Source of the DNA: Ligilactobacillus ceti DSM 22408
GTDB lineage: Bacteria; Bacillota; Bacilli; Lactobacillales; Lactobacillaceae
Assembly: GCF_000423245.1 (NCBI RefSeq)
Contig: NZ_KE383993.1
Span: 578,159 to 642,158, forward strand
Direction: 5' to 3'
Length of the DNA stretch: 64,000 nt
Position 1 is the first letter of the stretch. Every line of letters begins with the position of its first letter. Below the pieces are notes generated by a model. That model had not been told where the DNA came from. It was given only the letters and a program-made list of their open reading frames with translations, and ran no database searches. Made by a program: the position numbers and the translations under genes. Positions 58,414-64,000 of this stretch are shown piece by piece.

Positions 58414-58832
58414 TAAAATTCTCCTTGTTCAAACTGACTACGCGTTGCATTTGTCAACGACCCTTCCACAACATAATCATGTGGTGTACATAAAAAGATT
58501 TGTTCACCGATTCGTTGCATATCTCCATCAATGGCAAATATCACCCCTGATAGAAAATCTACTACTCGATAAGCTTGTTCTTCACTCATACGTTGAAAAT
58601 TAACAACAACAGCTTGATCGTTTAATAAACGACCAGCCATTGTCTTAACATCTGAAAAAACGCGTGGTTCAAATAACATAATCTTTTTTTCGTTAATTTG
58701 AGTTGTTTGCTTCGAATTAACCAACGACATCACCTGCTTAGAATTGGTTTTTACGGGCGGTTGTTCATTTGAAATCTCATCTTCTTCTGGATAACTCCCA
58801 AACCAATTATTAATCTTTTCACTAAAAGACAT
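58413..58832 (-). CDS. sepF: SepF, cell-division protein
   Basis: A 139-residue protein that anchors and shapes FtsZ filaments at the membrane. The start MSFSEKINNWFG is the amphipathic membrane-binding helix; the C-terminal SepF core (about 50-139) has the MLFEPRVFSDVKTMAGRLLNDQAVVVNFQRM region and the conserved RVVDFLSGVIFAIDGDMQRIG segment. It lies 29 bases after ftsZ. Confidence 0.95.
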   Translation of the reverse strand: MSFSEKINNWFGSYPEEDEISNEQPPVKTNSKQVMSLVNSKQTTQINEKKIMLFEPRVFSDVKTMAGRLLNDQAVVVNFQRMSEEQAYRVVDFLSGVIFAIDGDMQRIGEQIFLCTPHDYVVEGSLTNATRSQFEQGEF

Positions 58833-58861
58833 AAGTTATCCTCCCTTAAAAAATCTAAAAA

Positions 58862-60091
58862 TTATTGACGACGATGACGTAAAAATGGTGGTGTATTTAA
58901 GCTATCTTCATTGTCAGATGGTTCTGATGATTCAGCTTGGAATACATCAAAATCTGTTTTTTCAACATTTTCAAATTCTGTATCACGTCTTGGTTGTTCC
59001 ACATGACGTTCACCATTCAATTCTTGACGTAAATCCCAATTATTTAATGATTTTTCTTCACGGGCTTCTTCATGTCCACCCATACGACCATTTGTTCTTG
59101 GGCGTGATGCTTTAGGACTTTGTTTATTTTTATCAATACCTGTTGCAATAACAGTAACAATTACTGAATCATCTAAATCTTCATTAATTGATGTACCAAA
59201 AATAATATTCACATCATTTGTCGCTGCCTGAGATACAATATTAGATGCATCTTGAGCTTCGAATAATGTTAAGTCCATACCACCTGTAATATTTAAAAGA
59301 ACTTGTTCAGCACCATCAATTGACACTTCTAATAATGGAGATGAAATGGCTTTTTTAGTAGCTTCAACTGTTCTGTTTTCACCATTTGCCATACCAATAC
59401 CCATTAAAGCTGAACCTTGATCTTTCATAACTGTTTTTACGTCAGAAAAGTCTAAGTTCACAAAACCAGGTGATGTAATTAAGTCAGAAATACCTTGCAC
59501 ACCTTGACGTAAAACATTATCAGCTTCTTGGAAAGCTTGCATCATCGGTGTTTTCTTATCAACAACTTCTAATAAACGGTTATTAGCAATAATAACTAAT
59601 GTATCAACATGTTCTTTTAATTGTGCAATACCTTCTGCAGCAAACATTGAACGTTTTGGTCCTTCAAAACTAAATGGGCGTGTTACGACACCAACTGTTA
59701 AAGCACCTTGTTCTTTAGCAATTCGAGCAATAACAGGTGCAGCACCTGTCCCTGTTCCGCCACCCATACCAGCTGTAACGAAAATCATATCAGCACCTTG
59801 TAATGCTGCTGTTAAATCTTCTTCGCTTTCTTGAGCTGCTTTACTACCGATATCAGGATTAGCACCAGCACCTAAACCGCGTGTTAATTTAGGTCCTAAT
59901 TGAATTTTTGTTTCTGCATTAGATCCATTTAAAGCTTGAATATCTGTATTAGCAACAATAAATTCGACACCTTTAACATCATCAGCAATCATCCGGTTAA
60001 CTGCATTACCACCGGCACCACCAACACCAATTACTTTAATTCTTGTTCCTAATGAATCCATTACATCAACTGAGTATTCCATATCGTTCAT
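58862..60091 (-). CDS. ftsZ: FtsZ, cell-division tubulin homologue
   Basis: A 409-residue GTPase that forms the Z ring. The nucleotide loop [14 protein letters not shown] starts at 22; the tubulin signature GGGTGTG is at 110-116, and the T7 synergy loop is [13 protein letters not shown] linker of about 75 polar residues ends in the conserved C-terminal peptide [11 protein letters not shown], which binds FtsA and SepF. The ATG at 60091 follows GGAGG. It lies between ftsA and sepF. Confidence 0.98.
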   Translation of the reverse strand: MNDMEYSVDVMDSLGTRIKVIGVGGAGGNAVNRMIADDVKGVEFIVANTDIQALNGSNAETKIQLGPKLTRGLGAGANPDIGSKAAQESEEDLTAALQGADMIFVTAGMGGGTGTGAAPVIARIAKEQGALTVGVVTRPFSFEGPKRSMFAAEGIAQLKEHVDTLVIIANNRLLEVVDKKTPMMQAFQEADNVLRQGVQGISDLITSPGFVNLDFSDVKTVMKDQGSALMGIGMANGENRTVEATKKAISSPLLEVSIDGAEQVLLNITGGMDLTLFEAQDASNIVSQAATNDVNIIFGTSINEDLDDSVIVTVIATGIDKNKQSPKASRPRTNGRMGGHEEAREEKSLNNWDLRQELNGERHVEQPRRDTEFENVEKTDFDVFQAESSEPSDNEDSLNTPPFLRHRRQ

Positions 60092-60114
60092 CTTTTTCCT
60101 CCATCTGACTTAAA

Positions 60115-61449
60115 TTAGTCTAATAATTCGCTAAACAAGCCTTTAAACTTATCAGCTAGACCTGATTTATTCTTTTTCTTCTTATTTCTCTTAGCTTTTT
60201 TAACTTTTTTAGGTTGGGGATAATCTTCAACATCATCTATTGAAATATCATCTTCATTTATTTCTTCATATTCATAGTCTTTATCAAGAGTATGCGTTAC
60301 AATTTGTTCAATTTCACTTTGATCAGTTACATAATCAACTAATCCAATAACTTGTGTAAACGCTGGGAAACGCAAGTTCATTTCTTCTGGAATATATATT
60401 TTGACATTAACACCCAAAATATCTTCTGCTAATTCTCGAATGCCAGGAATAGCTGCCATACCACCAGTTAAAACAATTCCTCCTGGTAATTGCAAAGCAT
60501 TCACAGATTCAAGCGCTTGGTTTAATTTTTCTAAAATTTGCACCATTCTAGCTTCAATAATTTCTGCTAAATATTCTTCTGAAACTTGTTCAGGTTCTTG
60601 TTGTCCAACAACTTCAACAGGGAAGACATCATCAGGTGAAGCAAATGAGGTATGAGCATAGCCATATGTTCGTTTAATTTTTTCCGCATTTTCCATGGAC
60701 GTATTTAAAACGATTGAGATATCACGGGTTACATAATCGCCACCTTCTTGATCAACATACGTATATTTCAACTTATGATCATGAATAACAGCGGCTGTTG
60801 TTTGTCCGCCACCTAAATCGATTAAAATCGTTCCGAAGTCTTGTTCTGCATCACTTAATGCTAAGTGTGCCATCGCTAGTGGAGCTACGACTGTATTTTT
60901 GACTTCTAAACCAGCTTTTTGCACACATTTTTTAATGTTATGTAAAATTGTTTTTGGTCCTGTATACATAACTGCTTTCATTTCCATGCGTACTCCCACC
61001 ATGCCACGTGGATCTTTAATGCCATCAAATCCATCAACAATGAATTCATCTGGAATAACATCAATAACATCACGTTCTGGTGGCAAACTCTTCACTAAGG
61101 CTGCTTTTGTCACTTGAATAACATCATTAGCATCAATTTCTTTAGCATTTCCATCTTCATTAGCCACAGAAATCATACCTTGACATTGTTCAATTTGTAA
61201 TAAGTTAGCAGGAATCCCTACTGTAACTTTCGTTATTTCTTTATTTGCTTTTTGTTCTGCTTGTTTAATAACATTTTTAATCGCTTCGACAACTTGATCA
61301 ATATCAACGATCACACCCCGATTTAATCCGGCTGAGCGTGTATTGCCATAACCAATAATATTAAGCTGTTTTTTAATATATTCCGCTACAATGACTTTGA
61401 TCGAAGTCGTTCCGATGTCCAATCCTACATAAATTCCAGAATGATCCAT
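60115..61449 (-). CDS. ftsA: FtsA, actin-like division protein
   Basis: A 444-residue ATPase that tethers FtsZ to the membrane. Actin-like phosphate motifs include GLDIGTTSIK and LIDLGGGQTT; the adenosine motif is LTGGMAAIPGI. The C-terminal tail is unusually basic (PKKVKKAKRNKKKKNK) and ends in the amphipathic membrane helix LADKFKGLFSELL. The ATG at 61449 follows GGGAGG; the frame also opens at 61464, which overlaps that site. It lies 23 bases before ftsZ. Confidence 0.96.
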   Translation of the reverse strand: MDHSGIYVGLDIGTTSIKVIVAEYIKKQLNIIGYGNTRSAGLNRGVIVDIDQVVEAIKNVIKQAEQKANKEITKVTVGIPANLLQIEQCQGMISVANEDGNAKEIDANDVIQVTKAALVKSLPPERDVIDVIPDEFIVDGFDGIKDPRGMVGVRMEMKAVMYTGPKTILHNIKKCVQKAGLEVKNTVVAPLAMAHLALSDAEQDFGTILIDLGGGQTTAAVIHDHKLKYTYVDQEGGDYVTRDISIVLNTSMENAEKIKRTYGYAHTSFASPDDVFPVEVVGQQEPEQVSEEYLAEIIEARMVQILEKLNQALESVNALQLPGGIVLTGGMAAIPGIRELAEDILGVNVKIYIPEEMNLRFPAFTQVIGLVDYVTDQSEIEQIVTHTLDKDYEYEEINEDDISIDDVEDYPQPKKVKKAKRNKKKKNKSGLADKFKGLFSELLD

Positions 61450-61527
61450 CTTAAGACCTCCCATACTCTAATTTAATAAATTTTTAATTATATTTAATAC
61501 TTAAATTTTACCATACTATACCTGTTT

Positions 61528-62427
61528 TTAGCTATTATTCTCACTTTTTGTTGGTGTTTTTTTAACTTTTTTAGGTTCTTTTTCATCTTTTTTAGGATAT
61601 GGATAAGAATATGCCCCTACTTGTAAATCAACAATCCCTTTTTGCTTCATTTCAGAAATAATTTTAGGATAATATTTCATTTTGGAAGCAAATGTTGAAA
61701 TTTTAGCAATAACCTCATTTCCATCATTCATATAAAGTTTAATTTTTTCATGATCGATTTTGCTAGGTTCATAATGAACTTCTGAGATGGCTTGCTGCAA
61801 ACCGGGTGATAACTTTTGATATTCTTTAACCATCATCCGTAGCTTCTGAGGTTTTTTGTAAAAATTATAAAAAATTGGATAATGACTATTTACATTATCA
61901 AGTGCATAATTAGCTAATTTCCCAGTAGTCATAATTTTATAAAATTTCTTATTATGTTCGGCATACCCCACTACTGGATGTTCTTTAATATCAATTGTAA
62001 TGTGGTTTCCACTATAATTTATTTTGGCACTTTTCACCGAATTAACATCATTTTGAATGGTTTGTTCAATTTTATTATTTCTAAAATGAACACCTATCAA
62101 AGATTCATAATACGTTAAATTACTTGCTTTAATAACTAATTTTCGTGTCTGATAGTCACAATTTTTAACCCGAACCGCTGTTAGACGTGTACTTGGTAAT
62201 ATAAAAATCAACGATGAAATTGTAATAATTGTAAATACAACCAGGAGGCTGACTGTTTTACGCCGCAAACGTTTTTGATGTTGTTGATTAGTTTTGGGTA
62301 AACGATTCTTAAAAAAGGCTTGCCGTTCTTTTTTCTCTAATTTTTTTTGCCTTTTTAATTGTGCTTTTTGTAGTTTCGCTGCTCTTTTTTGAGCTTGTTT
62401 GGCTTTATCGTTAGTGAAAAAAAACAT
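61528..62427 (-). CDS. divIB: DivIB/FtsQ, bitopic division protein
   Basis: A 299-residue protein with a highly basic cytoplasmic region (about 1-57), one membrane segment (about 58-78), a POTRA domain (about 81-150, beginning LTAVRVKNCDYQT), and an extracellular beta domain, then a charged lysine/proline tail. It forms the DivIB-DivIC-FtsL complex that controls septal wall synthesis. The first eight codons contain a T-rich run of MFFF type that is not hydrophobic enough to be a separate signal. It lies between murG and ftsA. Confidence 0.93.
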   Translation of the reverse strand: MFFFTNDKAKQAQKRAAKLQKAQLKRQKKLEKKERQAFFKNRLPKTNQQHQKRLRRKTVSLLVVFTIITISSLIFILPSTRLTAVRVKNCDYQTRKLVIKASNLTYYESLIGVHFRNNKIEQTIQNDVNSVKSAKINYSGNHITIDIKEHPVVGYAEHNKKFYKIMTTGKLANYALDNVNSHYPIFYNFYKKPQKLRMMVKEYQKLSPGLQQAISEVHYEPSKIDHEKIKLYMNDGNEVIAKISTFASKMKYYPKIISEMKQKGIVDLQVGAYSYPYPKKDEKEPKKVKKTPTKSENNS

Positions 62428-62466
62428 TTTCAGCCGCCTCCTTTCATTACCTAATTATTATCAATT

Positions 62467-63558
62467 TTATTGACTAATTTCTTCTAATACAGCTAAAACT
62501 TGATCTGCGGCTTGTGGTTTACCAGCTGTTTTCATTTGTTCTGACATTTGTTGATAAGTTTGCTCATCATTTAAGATGGCTTGTAAATTATCAACTAGGT
62601 TTTCAGCATTTAATTCTTGTTCCGTAATCAACTTAGCAGCACCTAATTTAACCAAACTTTGAGCATTTTTTGTTTGATGATCATTAGTTACATAAGGACT
62701 TGGGATTAAGACACTCGGAATTCCCAAAGCTGTTACTTCTGCTAAACTTGTTGCTCCTGCACGCCCAACAATACAACTGATTTCCGGGAAAATTGCCGGC
62801 ATATCATTAATGTAAGGCACCACTTTAACATTTTCTGGAACAGTCATATTATCAAGTTCCGCCTTTATTTTGTCATAATGAACTTGTCCTGTCACGAATA
62901 ACACTTGAAAATCAACTTGACTTAAAAGTGGCATAGCAGCTAACATCGTTTGATTGATTTTTAAAGCGCCTCGAGACCCCCCGAAAACCAACACTGTCTT
63001 TTTACCATCAACCAACCCATATTGTTGTAATTGGTGTGTATTAGTAATTTTAACTACTTGTTGTGCCCGTGGGTTACCAGTAAATACGACTTTTTCTTGC
63101 GGGAAATTGCTAGCAGCATCAGCAAAACAAATCCCTACTTTGTTAGCATATCGACTCAAAAATTTATTAGTAATTCCAGCGACACTATTTTGTTCATGAA
63201 TAAATGTTGGTATTTTTAATTTAGCGGCAGCATATACAACCGGTCCACACACATAACCACCAGTCCCAACAACAACATCTGGTTTGAATTCTTTAATAAT
63301 TTTTTTAGAATCAGCGACACTTTTGAAAAATAATTGAATAGTTTTGAAATTATCCAAAGAAAGTGAACGTTTAAAACCTTGAATTTCAATTGTTTTTAAA
63401 GGTATTCCGGCATTAGGAACAATTTTACTTTCTAATCCTTTGGCAGTTCCTACATATAAAATTTCAGCTTTAGGATCTTTTGCTTTTAAAGCTTCGATTA
63501 ACGCTAAAGCAGGATAAATGTGACCACCAGTACCACCACCAGATATTAATAATCGCAT
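62467..63558 (-). CDS. murG: MurG, lipid II-forming N-acetylglucosaminyltransferase
   Basis: A 363-residue family 28 glycosyltransferase that adds GlcNAc to lipid I at the inner membrane face. It starts [23 protein letters not shown], has the [18 protein letters not shown] segment and [12 protein letters not shown], and the UDP-GlcNAc site [25 protein letters not shown]. The ATG shares a base with the murD stop in TAATG, so the two are translationally coupled. Confidence 0.97.
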   Translation of the reverse strand: MRLLISGGGTGGHIYPALALIEALKAKDPKAEILYVGTAKGLESKIVPNAGIPLKTIEIQGFKRSLSLDNFKTIQLFFKSVADSKKIIKEFKPDVVVGTGGYVCGPVVYAAAKLKIPTFIHEQNSVAGITNKFLSRYANKVGICFADAASNFPQEKVVFTGNPRAQQVVKITNTHQLQQYGLVDGKKTVLVFGGSRGALKINQTMLAAMPLLSQVDFQVLFVTGQVHYDKIKAELDNMTVPENVKVVPYINDMPAIFPEISCIVGRAGATSLAEVTALGIPSVLIPSPYVTNDHQTKNAQSLVKLGAAKLITEQELNAENLVDNLQAILNDEQTYQQMSEQMKTAGKPQAADQVLAVLEEISQ

Positions 63559-64000
63559 TACACTTCCTCCACTTCTGTTTTTAATTCTTCAATAGCTTCT
63601 ATATATTTATCGCCACGAATTTCAAAATTTTTCCATTGATCCCAACTAGCGCATGCTGGAGATAATAATATGACATCTTCAGGTTGACTAAGTTGATACG
63701 CAGCTTTGACAGCTGTTTGTGCATCTTTTGTATAGATAATGTCAGCTACTTGTGCTGTTTCACCAGCTTGGGCTAACAGATCAGCTGTTTCACCAAAAAC
63801 AACTAAAGCTTTAACTTTGTTTTTTAAATCTGGTACAAGCGCATCAAACGTAAATCCTCGATCTAACCCACCAGCTAATAAAATAACATTCTTAGAAAAA
63901 CCAGTTAGAGCTTGTTTAGTCGCTTCCATATTAGTTGCTTTAGAATCATTATAAAATTTTCTACCAGCAATTGTTGTTACATATTGAGTCCGATGACGAA
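63558..64000 (-). CDS. murD: MurD, UDP-MurNAc-L-alanine:D-glutamate ligase (5' part missing)
   Basis: The last 147 codons of MurD; the rest lies beyond base 64000. Visible motifs are [10 protein letters not shown] (shared by Mur ligases), [18 protein letters not shown] and [22 protein letters not shown](K), the last being the C-terminal domain signature. The frame is open to the edge of the window without a stop. It is the first gene visible here of the murD-murG-divIB-ftsA-ftsZ run. Confidence 0.96.
   Translation of the reverse strand, partial: RHRTQYVTTIAGRKFYNDSKATNMEATKQALTGFSKNVILLAGGLDRGFTFDALVPDLKNKVKALVVFGETADLLAQAGETAQVADIIYTKDAQTAVKAAYQLSQPEDVILLSPACASWDQWKNFEIRGDKYIEAIEELKTEVEEV

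Overview
This window looks like an ordinary stretch of core chromosome from a low-GC Gram-positive bacterium of the order Lactobacillales. The family is most likely Lactobacillaceae. The reasons are the gene families and their order: ypmB-aspB, tuf-tig-clpX, rpsO/pnp/rnjB, comEA-EB-EC-holA, ylbG-rsmD-coaD-sepM, ftsW-pyc, rpoY-rnjA, rplU-prp-rpmA, dnaE-pfkA-pyk, the nudF-mtnN-cysteine desulfurase-DUF1831-mnmA block, and the division cluster murD-murG-divIB-ftsA-ftsZ-sepF-yggT-ylmH-divIVA-ileS. Phosphofructokinase and pyruvate kinase beside a 6-phosphogluconate dehydrogenase suggest a glycolytic strain that also has the oxidative pentose phosphate step. I cannot name the genus from sequence alone.

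Layout. 1-6349: an aminotransferase cut by the window edge, YpmB, a lipoprotein YidC, a CsrRS/ArlRS-like two-component pair and gnd. 6377-16118: clpX, trigger factor, EF-Tu, a TPR protein, RNase J2, PNPase and S15. 16319-21320: S20 (plus strand), then DNA polymerase delta and the comE DNA-uptake operon. 21317-27351: a PDZ-Lon membrane protease, coaD, rsmD, ylbG and pyruvate carboxylase. 27411-31970: FtsW, TypA, an inositol monophosphatase-family enzyme and a UPF0223 protein. 32140-36401 is mostly plus strand: peptide deformylase, RpoY, RNase J1 and a lipid kinase-like protein, with one small unknown membrane protein on the minus strand. 36429-42270: acetyltransferase, RecD2, a TPR protein, an aldose epimerase (plus) and the L21-Prp-L27 operon. 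42506-53382: pyk-pfkA-dnaE, then mnmA and the cysteine desulfurase/MTA nucleosidase/Nudix block. 53554-64000: ileS with a T-box leader and the distal half of the division and cell-wall cluster, ending inside murD.

Functional links. Both RNase J paralogues and PNPase are here, so much of the RNA-decay machinery lies in one window. Protein quality control is represented by trigger factor, ClpX and SepM, and translation by EF-Tu, S15, S20, L21, L27 with its processing protease, TypA and IleRS. Most transcription units end in clear intrinsic hairpins, many of them between convergent genes. Several ribosomal-protein or synthetase genes carry leader regions that look regulatory: an isoleucine T-box, an L21 leader and an S15 leader.

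I see no insertion sequence, prophage, CRISPR array, tRNA, rRNA, toxin-antitoxin pair or defence island, and no convincing undescribed system. The points worth a second look are small. They are a com-box-like element before comEA, an unusual comEC start, gnd directly behind clpX, a cre-like site in the typA-ftsW gap, a shared 20-base repeat in the tails of ftsA and divIB, and a few uncharacterised small membrane proteins.
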